In this document: positions 1 through 7,724 of the stretch, piece by piece | Numbering within the stretch: position 1 is the stretch's first letter | How the letters are laid out: the number at the start of each line of letters is the position of its first letter | NCBI GenBank assembly: GCA_031281695.1 | Contig: JAITFB010000017.1 | Coordinates: forward strand, 1-32,090 | Source: Candidatus Servula neotermitis | Lineage (GTDB): Bacteria > Actinomycetota > Actinomycetes > Actinomycetales > Bifidobacteriaceae | Reading direction: 5' to 3' | Length of the DNA: 32,090 bases | The notes under the pieces: model-generated | The model's database searches: none | What the model was told of the DNA's origin: nothing | The model's input: only the letters and a program-made list of their open reading frames with translations | Program-made: the position numbers and the translations under genes

Positions 1-468
1 GGAGCGGGATTCGCTGGAACTAAAGAAATTTCCGACTTACACGCTGAAGACCAATCAGCTTTTGGCGATGCGGCGGCGGCAAAATTACAAGCCCAAATCG
101 ATAATCAGGCCAATAAAAATGAGGTGGTAGATCAATTATTCGGCTCAACCGATTTTTCCAACAGTATCGTTCGCGCGATGGTTCAAGGTTTTCAATTTTC
201 CAAGGATGTGGATAGTTTTGCTGGAACAGCCCAAAAATACTTCGACCGAATTTTGGACATTTGGCAAACTCGGGATTTTCAAAACGCTGAAACTTTGGCC
301 AAGCAACTTTATCCATTCCAGTCCGTTACGCCTGAAACTTTACAGATAGGAGAAACTTGGTTGTTAGAGCATCCAACGGCTCCGCGTGCCTTAGTTCGGC
401 TGATTGAGGAAAATATTTTTATTACGCGCCGGGCTCTAAAAGTGCAAGCGTCTCGCCGACCACAGTAG
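1..468 (+). CDS. pepN: Aminopeptidase N, C-terminal part (5' end outside window)
   Basis: The frame is open from the first base, so this is the last 155 residues of a larger protein. The tail runs from a helical stretch through ETWLLEHPTAPRALVRLIEE to a basic end, RRALKVQASRR. This matches the way actinobacterial M1-family aminopeptidase N proteins end (an ERAP1_C-like helical domain closing with a pattern like W-L-x-E-H-P...ALRRL-x-E-x-x-x-x-x-x-RALRAQ). The zinc site (HExxH) would lie upstream and is not visible. The family is a cytosolic zinc metallopeptidase removing N-terminal residues from peptides. The last 47 bases overlap the 3' end of the convergent folC gene, so the two transcripts are antisense there. 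The assignment rests on the tail only. Confidence 0.75.
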   Translation, partial: GAGFAGTKEISDLHAEDQSAFGDAAAAKLQAQIDNQANKNEVVDQLFGSTDFSNSIVRAMVQGFQFSKDVDSFAGTAQKYFDRILDIWQTRDFQNAETLAKQLYPFQSVTPETLQIGETWLLEHPTAPRALVRLIEENIFITRRALKVQASRRPQ

Positions 469-1705
469 CTGAACCGCTAACCAAAATCAGGCCTTTTTGT
501 TCAGGATGTTCTGACTGAAATTTTTCTAACCTAGTCACAGCTTGAGCCAGAGCTTGATTAACGCTAGCGGCGGTTTCAAAATCAGAACTGGAAAAATCCG
601 CTGGCAACAGTTTTACTAGCTGATCGGCTGGTAAAGCCCGCGGAGATTTAGATTGAGTCAAAACCAAATAATCCGCCAGCTTCGCAAAAGTAGTCAACAT
701 CGGCTGGACATCCTTTTCTTGCAAAATTCCTACTACCGCAATCAAATAATCATAATCCAGATATTCTCGAACCGCTTCCGCCAACACCGCCACCCCGGCT
801 GGATTATGCGCAATATCCACCACAATAGCTGGTTCTTGAGAGATTTGCTGTAAACGCCCAGGCACGAACACTTTGCTAAAGGTATCGTCCAAAAGCTGCT
901 GGTCCAGCGGTCCGAAAATGCTTTCGACTGCCAAAATGGCTGCGACCATATTGTCAATTTGGTAACGACCGCGCATCGCCAACTGAATAGTTTTGGGCTC
1001 AGCGTTTTCCACTCTCAACAATGGCGCTTTGAGTTTACTAGCCGCAGCTTCGACGACCTTCCGCGCTGCTGGCAATTGTTTTTGCACCACAGCTGGCACT
1101 TGAGGTTTGATTATTCCGGCTTTTTCGCTGGCAATAGATTCCAAAGTGTTGCCCAAATATTCAGTATGGTCGATGTCGATGCTGGTAATAATCGAGACTT
1201 CAGGAGTAATCAAATTGGTGGCGTCCCAACTTCCGCCCATGCCCACTTCAATCACTGCAAAAGCTACCGCTTCATCGGAAAAATAGCGAAAAGCCATCAA
1301 CACGATGAATTCAAAATAGCTGATTTTAGGTTGCGTTTTCGAAACAGTGGCGTCTTGATCGACCAGCTCAACATAAGGCAAAACCGCATTATATAAGTCA
1401 ATAAAATCGGCATCGCTAATATCGTGCCCATTAATTTTGATCCGCTCATTGATTCTCACTAAATGCGGGCTAGTGAAGAGTCCCACCTTGAAACCTAAAT
1501 TTTGAATCAAAGCCGCAGTAAAGTAAGCCGTCGAAGTTTTACCGTTAGTTCCCGTAATGTGCACTGATTTGAAATCATGTTCGGGATGGTTCATTAACTC
1601 CAAAGCCTGTTCCACCCTCACCAAACTGGGGTCGAATTTTGACTCTGAGGCCCGGGATTGCATAGCTTGTATAATTTTTGTAACCGAGTTATGAAATTGT
1701 GTCAT
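422..1705 (-). CDS. folC: Bifunctional folylpolyglutamate/dihydrofolate synthase
   Basis: This cytosolic Mur-ligase-family enzyme joins glutamate to dihydropteroate and/or adds further glutamates to folates, using ATP. At 427 residues it has normal family length. Visible motifs are the P-loop HITGTNGKTST (about residue 50), EVGMGGSWDATN (about 153-164), the metal/ATP-site stretch IDIDHTEYLGNT followed by SEKAGIIKP, and DIAHNPAG at the start of the C-terminal domain. The ATG at 1705 is supported by a TAGACT box exactly six bases upstream, so the mRNA is probably leaderless; an AAGGA just before the ATG is too close to serve as a normal ribosome-binding site. The gene diverges from the membrane protein gene at 1743 with only 37 bases between the starts. 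Its 3' end overlaps pepN. Confidence 0.95.
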   Translation of the reverse strand: MTQFHNSVTKIIQAMQSRASESKFDPSLVRVEQALELMNHPEHDFKSVHITGTNGKTSTAYFTAALIQNLGFKVGLFTSPHLVRINERIKINGHDISDADFIDLYNAVLPYVELVDQDATVSKTQPKISYFEFIVLMAFRYFSDEAVAFAVIEVGMGGSWDATNLITPEVSIITSIDIDHTEYLGNTLESIASEKAGIIKPQVPAVVQKQLPAARKVVEAAASKLKAPLLRVENAEPKTIQLAMRGRYQIDNMVAAILAVESIFGPLDQQLLDDTFSKVFVPGRLQQISQEPAIVVDIAHNPAGVAVLAEAVREYLDYDYLIAVVGILQEKDVQPMLTTFAKLADYLVLTQSKSPRALPADQLVKLLPADFSSSDFETAASVNQALAQAVTRLEKFQSEHPEQKGLILVSGSATVVGETLALLEPGA

Positions 1706-1711
1706 ATCCTT

Positions 1712-1717
1712 AGTCTA
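1712..1717 (-). promoter_or_regulatory. Leaderless -10 box of folC
   Basis: TAGACT lies six bases before the folC ATG on the minus strand. The TANNNT-N6-start arrangement recurs before at least six other genes in the window and implies transcription starting at or next to the start codon. Confidence 0.65.
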
Positions 1718-1730
1718 AGTCGGAGTTGGC

Positions 1731-1736
1731 TAAGAT
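1731..1736 (+). promoter_or_regulatory. Leaderless -10 box of the 772-residue membrane protein gene
   Basis: TAAGAT lies six bases before the GTG at 1743. The box sits only 13 bases from the opposite-facing folC box, so the two promoters overlap and can hardly be occupied at the same time. Confidence 0.65.
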
Positions 1737-1742
1737 AATGGA

Positions 1743-4061
1743 GTGGACATCACTTGGATTGACTTAATTTGGCCCACATTTGTGACGTTTTTAGTAGTGT
1801 ATTTGCCTGGAGTTTTGGTCGGAATTGCTGGACGTTTACCATGGTCAACCAGCTTGGCTTTCGCGCCGATCTTTAGCATACTTATTTATTGCGTCCCACC
1901 TCTGTTTTTGGAGCCGCTTGGGGTTTGGTGGACTGCCTGGGTACCGGTTATATCGACCGTGGCAGTACTCATTATGGTTGCGGCAACGCTTTGGATAGTG
2001 CAGCGTAAAAGTGCTTTTAAAATTCCGAGCTTGAAACAGGTTTTTTCTCAATCGGAGATTTTTTCTAGAACTAATTGGTTGCTTTTAGCTGGGGCAGGTT
2101 TAGCTTTGAGCGTGTTCATTGTTGTTATGCTGTGGAGCGTGAGCGCGCCTTGGATGGTGACTAACAATTATGATACCGCTTTTCATCTTAACGCGACTGA
2201 GCATATCATTCATGTCGGACGTGCTTCGAGTTTTACCTTACGTGGCCAAATTATGGGGGCGGGGCTAAATTTTTATCCAGCAGCCTGGCATACTTTAGCC
2301 GCAATTGTAGCTACCTTGACGGGAATAGAGATGATGCCAGCTTTCTATGCGCTGATGTTTATTGTTTGCGCAGTAGTTTGGCCTTTATCGTTGGTTTATT
2401 TAACCCGTAAGGTGTTTGGGCCGAATACTATGCGCGAGTTGATTGTTTTCGCGCTTTCAATGATGTTTTGCGGAATTCCCTATCTCATGATCGATTGGGG
2501 ATCCCTCTATCCCACCTTACTGTCTTATTGCATAGCCCCACTCGTGTTAGGCGCAGGATATTCTGCAATTCGAACTCTGGCCTATGGCAATATAAGAACA
2601 AAGAACAAAGAACAAAGAATAAAGAATGACGAAGAAACAGAAATCAGAAGACAGCCTACAGAAGACAGCCTACAGTATCAGGGCGTCAGTACCTCTGGCT
2701 CTGCTGCTGAAGATCATTCTGATCTGTCATCTGACATCTGTCATCTGACATCCGCCAATAAACTTTTACAACCTCTAATCTTGTTCGTCCTCAGCTCGGT
2801 CGCATTGTTTTTCGCTCAACCTAGGACGATTTTTATGGTGTTGGTGGCTCTGCTTCCATATTTAATTGTGCAATTCCCTCAAATTTATTCGAGTTTAATT
2901 AAGTCTCGCGGACCTAAATTTGTCAAAGGATTTTGGATCACTGTAGCTGGACTAGCTGTAATTTTAGTTGGCATGTTGTTATTGTTCATTAAATTAATTT
3001 ATGGACTCTCGCGTCCTATAGAAGACCGACTCAATGGTCCACAAGCCGTTCCGACCAACACCTGGTATGAGTCGTTGTTTTATATGATTTCTATTACAGT
3101 TCGTCGTTCCAGCGGCCCATTACAATCAGTAGATTGGTTGGTTTTGGCGCTTTTATTATTAGGGATAGTCGCTTTAATAGTGTCGAAAAAACAACGTTGG
3201 ATTATTTTCGGATTTTTGGCTGTTGGAGCTCTGTTTGTCATGGCTAGTAGTTTTTCGGATAATTTTTCTAAAATTATGACTGCGCTTTGGTATAAAGACC
3301 AACGACGTATTCAAGTTTTTACTATTGTGATGGCGATTCCCATCATTGCTTATGGTTTAAATTATCTTATCGAATCGATTAGTAAAAGTGCATCCGAGCA
3401 ACTAAAGTTATTGCGTCGGCCGATGATTCTAAGAACTATTGCTGGAACTATGTTATTAGGTTTAGTTGCGAACTCTTTATTGACTCCAGCGGCTTGGGAC
3501 ATGCGGTTTCGACTTTGGGGGACTACAGAAGCTTGGAATTTCGATTCTGGCGAGAATCCCAAACCATTGTTGCTTAGCTTAGATGATTATAAAGTTATTT
3601 ATGAGTTGCCTAAGTATATGGAACCATTTGGAGAACGTTATATTGGCAATCCTTGGGACGGATCTGCTTTCGCCCAAGGTCTGGTTTCGCGGAGTGCTTA
3701 CCTTGCCGCTTTAGATGGAAACTGGAAAATCAAAACGCTTTGGTTGACTCAAAATTGGGAAGTCTTAGCGCAATATGATCAACCCAGCCACTCTATTGAA
3801 TATTATGATTCTATTTGGGGGGATAAAGAATTGGAGGCAATTTATCCAGATTACGATAAATATCGAGCCTGCCGATATTTAGTTCGCGATGGAAAAGTGA
3901 AGTATCTTTTGCATTTAGGTAATAGTATCGAACCTCAGAATATTAAATCGGCGCGTTTTCAAAACATTCAACCTTTGGATAAGGGGTTTGAGGAACTTTA
4001 TCGCTCAAGAAGTTCAGCGCTTTACCGAATCACCGCTTGCGATAATTGGGTAAGTAGTTAG
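1743..4061 (+). CDS. Large polytopic membrane protein, DUF6541-like (GT-C-type architecture)
   Basis: A 772-residue protein begins with GTG directly downstream of a leaderless promoter. I see about a dozen hydrophobic helices (near residues 8-30, 38-85, 113-137, 183-225, 236-280, 342-385, 395-425, 460-505, 520-540, 560-580) and then a soluble C-terminal part of roughly 190 residues. The loop NYDTAFHLNATEHI followed by FYPAAWH resembles the actinobacterial DUF6541 membrane proteins, which have the overall plan of lipid-linked-sugar glycosyltransferases (GT-C). That role is inference. Residues about 284-339, between two helices, are a hydrophilic low-complexity insert encoded by 7-bp-period repeats and look like an acquired insertion. 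No catalytic residues can be assigned. Confidence 0.7.
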   Translation: MDITWIDLIWPTFVTFLVVYLPGVLVGIAGRLPWSTSLAFAPIFSILIYCVPPLFLEPLGVWWTAWVPVISTVAVLIMVAATLWIVQRKSAFKIPSLKQVFSQSEIFSRTNWLLLAGAGLALSVFIVVMLWSVSAPWMVTNNYDTAFHLNATEHIIHVGRASSFTLRGQIMGAGLNFYPAAWHTLAAIVATLTGIEMMPAFYALMFIVCAVVWPLSLVYLTRKVFGPNTMRELIVFALSMMFCGIPYLMIDWGSLYPTLLSYCIAPLVLGAGYSAIRTLAYGNIRTKNKEQRIKNDEETEIRRQPTEDSLQYQGVSTSGSAAEDHSDLSSDICHLTSANKLLQPLILFVLSSVALFFAQPRTIFMVLVALLPYLIVQFPQIYSSLIKSRGPKFVKGFWITVAGLAVILVGMLLLFIKLIYGLSRPIEDRLNGPQAVPTNTWYESLFYMISITVRRSSGPLQSVDWLVLALLLLGIVALIVSKKQRWIIFGFLAVGALFVMASSFSDNFSKIMTALWYKDQRRIQVFTIVMAIPIIAYGLNYLIESISKSASEQLKLLRRPMILRTIAGTMLLGLVANSLLTPAAWDMRFRLWGTTEAWNFDSGENPKPLLLSLDDYKVIYELPKYMEPFGERYIGNPWDGSAFAQGLVSRSAYLAALDGNWKIKTLWLTQNWEVLAQYDQPSHSIEYYDSIWGDKELEAIYPDYDKYRACRYLVRDGKVKYLLHLGNSIEPQNIKSARFQNIQPLDKGFEELYRSRSSALYRITACDNWVSS
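2594..2628 (+). repeat. Heptamer tandem repeat, about 5 units, inside coding sequence
   Basis: Five consecutive 7-base units (AAGAACA three times, then AAGAATA and AAGAATG) lie inside the membrane protein gene. Gain or loss of one unit would shift the reading frame. Confidence 0.9.
2646..2673 (+). repeat. Tandem 14-bp duplication (7-bp period)
   Basis: The 14-base unit AGAAGACAGCCTAC occurs twice in direct succession within the same hydrophilic insert of the membrane protein. It divides into two heptamers (AGAAGAC and AGCCTAC) that alternate. Confidence 0.9.
2723..2750 (+). repeat. Heptamer array, 4 units, inside coding sequence
   Basis: TCTGTCA and TCTGACA alternate twice, giving four 7-base units near the end of the insert of the membrane protein. 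A fifth, degenerate unit (TCCGCCA) follows. Confidence 0.9.
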
Positions 4062-4123
4062 CTGCTAGCTCAGATTGTTTTACTGAAACATAAGTCGCTC
4101 CAACAGCAAGATTTCATGGTTGC

Positions 4124-4151
4124 TTATTGATTATTGATAACTAATAACTGC
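4124..4151 (+). repeat. Heptamer repeat overlapping the 3' end of trxB
   Basis: TTATTGA occurs twice, followed by TAACTAA and TAACTGC, four 7-base units in all. The array crosses the trxB stop codon (4141-4143) and encodes its last residues, so the trxB C-terminus may have been altered by repeat insertion. Confidence 0.7.
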
Positions 4152-5091
4152 GAGCGAAACGAGCGTTAATAAGATCTTTTGCAGCTTTACAACCGGAAGC
4201 TGCGGCGGTAATGGCTTGGCGATAAGTTGGGTCAGTAATGTCGCCAGCTGCATAAATATTTGGATTGGATGTGCGCTGACCTTTGAATAATTTAATGTAG
4301 CCTTGATTATCTAGTTCTACCAGATTTTGAACAACTGAACTGTTAGGAACGTGTCCAATCGCCACAAAAACGCCATCGACTGTCAAATGATTGGAAGCGC
4401 CGATGATTTCCGTGTTCGGTTTGGCTTGTAAGTTTAGGGTAGTTACCGCGTTTTCATTTCCTACAATTTCCTTAACCAAAGCATTTAGAACATAAGAGAT
4501 TTTGGGTTCTTGCTTGACTCGATCTTGTAAAATTTCCGAGGCTCTTAATTGATCACGACGATGGACGATGTAAACTTTTGCGGCGAATTCTGCAAGGAAA
4601 AGAGCTTCTTCTAAAGCTGTATCTCCTCCACCTATAACTGCGACAATTTTGTTTTTAAAGAAAAAACCATCGCAAGTCGCGCAATACGAAACGCCTTTAC
4701 CTGCATATTTATTTTCGCCGACAGCTTTTAGTTTTTTGTAAGTCCCGCCCATGGCCAAAATTAAGGACGAAGTTTCGAATTTTTGGTCGGCGGTTTCGAC
4801 TGTAAATTTATTATTTCCAGTAATCTGAGTGATTTTTTGGGCATTTTCGTAAATTATTTCAGTCCCAAATTTTTCGGCTTGTATTTGCATTTCTCCCATC
4901 AATTTTGGTCCGGAAATCCCTTGGGGAAATCCTGGAAAATTTTCAATCAGGGGAGTGTTCATTAAAGCTCCTCCAGGATTTAAGGAAGAAGCTATGAGAA
5001 GATGTTGGACGTCGGCTCGACCGAGATAAATTGAAGCTGTATATCCTGCCGGTCCTGATCCTATCACGATGGTTTCAAAAAATTTGGCCAT
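4141..5091 (-). CDS. trxB: Thioredoxin-disulfide reductase
   Basis: This FAD-dependent cytosolic enzyme passes electrons from NADPH to thioredoxin. At 316 residues it has standard length for the low-molecular-weight type. The FAD-binding GSGPAGYTAS is at residues 11-20, the redox-active CATC at 137-140, the NADPH-binding GGGDTALEEA at about 154-163, and AAGDITD closes the second FAD motif near residue 280. The start is 12 bases after the stop of the small membrane-protein gene upstream, so the two are probably co-transcribed. I see no strong Shine-Dalgarno sequence before this ATG. No thioredoxin gene lies in the window. Confidence 0.95.
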   Translation of the reverse strand: MAKFFETIVIGSGPAGYTASIYLGRADVQHLLIASSLNPGGALMNTPLIENFPGFPQGISGPKLMGEMQIQAEKFGTEIIYENAQKITQITGNNKFTVETADQKFETSSLILAMGGTYKKLKAVGENKYAGKGVSYCATCDGFFFKNKIVAVIGGGDTALEEALFLAEFAAKVYIVHRRDQLRASEILQDRVKQEPKISYVLNALVKEIVGNENAVTTLNLQAKPNTEIIGASNHLTVDGVFVAIGHVPNSSVVQNLVELDNQGYIKLFKGQRTSNPNIYAAGDITDPTYRQAITAAASGCKAAKDLINARFARSY

Positions 5092-5103
5092 AACGAGGGT
5101 TAG

Positions 5104-5295
5104 TTATGAAAAGTCAATTGGAGTATTCGCGTTCGGAGTCGAGCTTTCGTTCCAAGGTTCGGCCCATGGATCGGTGTTCGATTGATACGCGTGGACTAGA
5201 TACGCTGCAATTACGCCAACGCCAACTCCAACCAAAAGACTGATTGCAGGGCTGACGTTTGGATGATGCCGACATTCTAAATCATTATTGCACAT
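5104..5295 (-). CDS. Small single-pass membrane protein with a Cys/His-rich head
   Basis: I do not recognise this 63-residue protein. I chose the ATG at 5295 because AGGAG stands four bases before it; a longer frame to 5355 has no such signal. The first residues, MCNNDLECRHH, hold two Cys and two His in ten positions. A glycine/valine-rich helix follows (about 17-36), then a polar acidic tail with WAEPWNE. The short N-terminal head could bind a metal or take part in thiol chemistry, and it lies immediately upstream of trxB in the same direction, but this is speculation. It diverges from the 550-residue protein gene, with 74 bases between the starts. Confidence 0.6.
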   Translation of the reverse strand: MCNNDLECRHHPNVSPAISLLVGVGVGVIAAYLVHAYQSNTDPWAEPWNESSTPNANTPIDFS

Positions 5296-5357
5296 TTTTC
5301 TCCTATCTAAATTAATCCTAACTAAAAAATGCTTTCCAAGAAATGAAAATCGCACAG

Positions 5358-5363
5358 TAAACT
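5358..5363 (+). promoter_or_regulatory. Leaderless -10 box of the 550-residue protein gene
   Basis: TAAACT is followed by six bases and then the ATG at 5370, the same geometry as the other leaderless starts here. Confidence 0.65.
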
Positions 5364-5369
5364 GATGGT

Positions 5370-7022
5370 ATGGATCAGACTTCGGTCAATCAAAATTTTA
5401 ATCCTCTTGGAACTCGATTGGTTTTCCGTTTAGGTATCGTTTCGCTAATCGCAAGTGCAGTTGTTTTCGTAAGCGGTTTAGTTTTGTCTTGGGTTCTTTA
5501 TTCGACCAGCTCGGTCAATATTGAGACTGGGAAGGGTGCTTCCGATTATTTTGTTATTACTGACAATTATTTTCTTACTTCAATCAACGAAAATGTCACA
5601 GTTGAAGTAGAGGGTGACTCTGGGGAAGAAGTCATTTTAGTTTTAGGTCGAGCAGCTGATGTTTTTCCCTTCGTTGAAGATTTTCGATATACTTTAATTA
5701 CTGGGTTTCAAGATCTCAATCAAGTCTCTTCCACGACGGGAAATCTATCTGGTTCAGTTAAGAACCAACAAGTTCAAATCCAGAATTTTCGTCAGAAATT
5801 TATTAACTCAGACATGTGGATCTCTCGATCTGCTGGAGCGTTTGCGACTTTGGAATATTCTCCTGGACAATCTAACGGTCAAAATTTAGTTTTCGCCGCT
5901 TTTTCGCCCCCCGGTCAAGCTTTCTCAATGTCGATTTCTTTTACTCGAACAATTTCAAGTCAAATAATTGGTTTCTTCGGGTTCTTTTGTGCTTTGTTTC
6001 TAATTATTGGTATACTATTAATTATGGTCTATCGTCGTCAAAAACCCCTGTTGGTTATGGTTTTGGCTATAGTTTGTTTGGTTACTAATGTAAGTTGTAC
6101 TACGGCTCCTAAAGTTAAAAAACCTGTTGATGATCAAATTGGAATAGAGTATCCCAATTTGACTCTATCTCAAGTTCAAACTATCGTTGATCGGACTATT
6201 GGCATAGCTGATACGGCCCATAAAGAAAAATCTGAAAAACTATTAGAACAAAGGTTTACTGGCCCAGCCTTAGCCCTTCGTAAAAGCCAGCAAAAAGTGA
6301 ATCTCAAACTGAAAAAAATCAGTGATGAATCGGTCATCCCTAATCAATTAAGATCGGTCGTGATCGATAATCAAGTTAGTTGGCCGCGTTATTTCATGGT
6401 GATCACTGAACCTACGGAAAATTTGAGCTCCGAAAAAATGTTACTATATATTCAAGAATCTCCAACGGATGACTATAAAATATGGGCTATCACCCGTTTA
6501 TTCAGCGGAGTTGTATTGCCTTCATTTGATGCTGATGTAATCGGCACTCATCCGATCGACAACAAAACCTTTGATTTACGTAATAAGCCCATTGAGGTTT
6601 TGGCTCAATATGCTGACCTCTTGGAAAAGTCAGAAAGTTCAAAGTATTTTGATAATTTTACTGAAGATATGCTTCAAGAACAAATGCGCCAACAATTTTC
6701 TAAGGAGGTTGAAAGCGAAGCTTCCCAAAAACAAACTTTCAAAGTGGTAGGAGATTCAATTTACGGTTTTCATTCAGTTGATGGCGGTGGGTTGTTTTTT
6801 GGACGAATTGACTCAAAATGGACTCGTGATGCTGGAAAAAATCGTTTAGCTGTAGCGGCAAATGAAGAAGAAGACATTTTACTAGGCCAACAAGCTGCTA
6901 AACAGAAAATCGAAGCTACTTACGAACATATGGTCGCAATTTATATTCCACCTTCTGGATCGACTAACAAGTTTCAAGTCTTTGCGGCAGAGCGATACCC
7001 CATTAAAGTAACGCCCAAGTAG
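5370..7022 (+). CDS. Two-module membrane-anchored exported protein, possible internal lipoprotein start
   Basis: I do not recognise this 550-residue protein. Module 1 (1-218) has a membrane helix at about 17-45, an extracellular-looking region of some 150 residues and a second helix at about 195-218. Module 2 starts at Met219: a basic YRRQKP, a hydrophobic run, then VTNVSC, which looks like a lipoprotein signal peptide although Asn at -3 is not canonical. A soluble domain of about 300 residues follows. As one chain, the two hydrophobic runs would form a hairpin with RRQK inside. As two products, the second would begin at 6024, where TATACT stands seven bases upstream. The frame is continuous, so fusion and internal start are both possible. 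The function is unknown. Confidence 0.7.
   Translation: MDQTSVNQNFNPLGTRLVFRLGIVSLIASAVVFVSGLVLSWVLYSTSSVNIETGKGASDYFVITDNYFLTSINENVTVEVEGDSGEEVILVLGRAADVFPFVEDFRYTLITGFQDLNQVSSTTGNLSGSVKNQQVQIQNFRQKFINSDMWISRSAGAFATLEYSPGQSNGQNLVFAAFSPPGQAFSMSISFTRTISSQIIGFFGFFCALFLIIGILLIMVYRRQKPLLVMVLAIVCLVTNVSCTTAPKVKKPVDDQIGIEYPNLTLSQVQTIVDRTIGIADTAHKEKSEKLLEQRFTGPALALRKSQQKVNLKLKKISDESVIPNQLRSVVIDNQVSWPRYFMVITEPTENLSSEKMLLYIQESPTDDYKIWAITRLFSGVVLPSFDADVIGTHPIDNKTFDLRNKPIEVLAQYADLLEKSESSKYFDNFTEDMLQEQMRQQFSKEVESEASQKQTFKVVGDSIYGFHSVDGGGLFFGRIDSKWTRDAGKNRLAVAANEEEDILLGQQAAKQKIEATYEHMVAIYIPPSGSTNKFQVFAAERYPIKVTPK
6011..6016 (+). promoter_or_regulatory. Candidate internal leaderless -10 box
   Basis: TATACT, one base from the ideal TATAAT, ends seven bases before an in-frame ATG (6024) that begins a lipoprotein-like signal sequence. 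A weak TTGTGC lies 18 bases upstream. This is a prediction from pattern only. Confidence 0.4.
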
Positions 7023-7229
7023 AGAAACGCAAATTGCGATGCGCTGACATTGTTACAATCATGGAGGATTATTTACGAATATAAGCGTAAACATGAATCA
7101 GCTACCCAATCGCTTAACTTAATTCACTAATCGAATTCTAGGAGTGAGACTTTCAAATTGGCTTAGGACTGTCCGCTTGATGGCCTAATTCTTGATAAAT
7201 TGCTTAAGCTGTCGAACTGTAGCTTTAAA

Positions 7230-7667
7230 TTACGCAGCGTTGACTAAAGCCTGAGCGATTTCGTCGAGTTTCCCCTGATCATATTCGTTAAATTCGATTT
7301 TATAGACTGGAGCTGCCTTTTTGGCTCCTGCTTCGGTTAATATAGCATCGAAATCATCGGCAGCTTTGCAATACATGTAGTCATAAGAAGTGTCACCCGA
7401 TCCTAAAACTGCATATACTTTACCAGCTAAATCAATGTCTTTCAAGTCTTCGTAAAAGTCTTGAATATCGTCAGGCAATTCGCCTTGCCCATAAGTATAA
7501 GTTGCGACAACTAGGATGTCAAAGTTTTTGAAGTCCTCCGCTTTAGCGTCATTGACATCAGTCAATTCAACCTCCGCGCCGGCTTTTTTCAATGATTCTT
7601 GAAACGCTTGCGCAATTTCTTCGGTGTTTCCAGTCATGGTCGCATAAACGATTTTGGCATTTGCCAT
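7230..7667 (-). CDS. fldA: Flavodoxin
   Basis: This small FMN protein (145 residues) is a one-electron carrier that can replace ferredoxin. The phosphate-binding loop ATMTGNTEEIA is near residues 8-18, TYTYGQGELPDD flanks the isoalloxazine ring near 57-68, and GSGDTSYDYMYCKA follows. I start at the ATG at 7667 because AAGGA precedes it at good spacing and the protein then begins with the usual first beta-strand; the longer frame to 7724 adds 19 unlikely residues. A TAAACT -10 box and a perfect 12-base palindrome lie upstream. Its redox partner is not evident in the window. Confidence 0.9.
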   Translation of the reverse strand: MANAKIVYATMTGNTEEIAQAFQESLKKAGAEVELTDVNDAKAEDFKNFDILVVATYTYGQGELPDDIQDFYEDLKDIDLAGKVYAVLGSGDTSYDYMYCKAADDFDAILTEAGAKKAAPVYKIEFNEYDQGKLDEIAQALVNAA

Positions 7668-7693
7668 ATTGTGTCCTTTCTTAAACCTAATAA

Positions 7694-7724
7694 AGTTTAC
7701 TCCTAAGAACGATTGGTTAACCAA
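7694..7724 (-). promoter_or_regulatory. Flavodoxin promoter with palindromic candidate operator
   Basis: On the minus strand a TAAACT -10 box occupies 7694-7699. The perfect palindrome TTGGTTAACCAA occupies 7713-7724, over the expected -35 zone. A repressor binding there would block the promoter. Flavodoxins are often iron-regulated, and the core resembles part of a DtxR/IdeR-type site, but the match is partial. Confidence 0.4.

Noticed and set aside
2594-2750. Repeat cluster as a CRISPR array
   Set aside because: The units are 7 or 14 bases in direct tandem with no unique spacers, and they are inside a protein gene; no cas genes are present.
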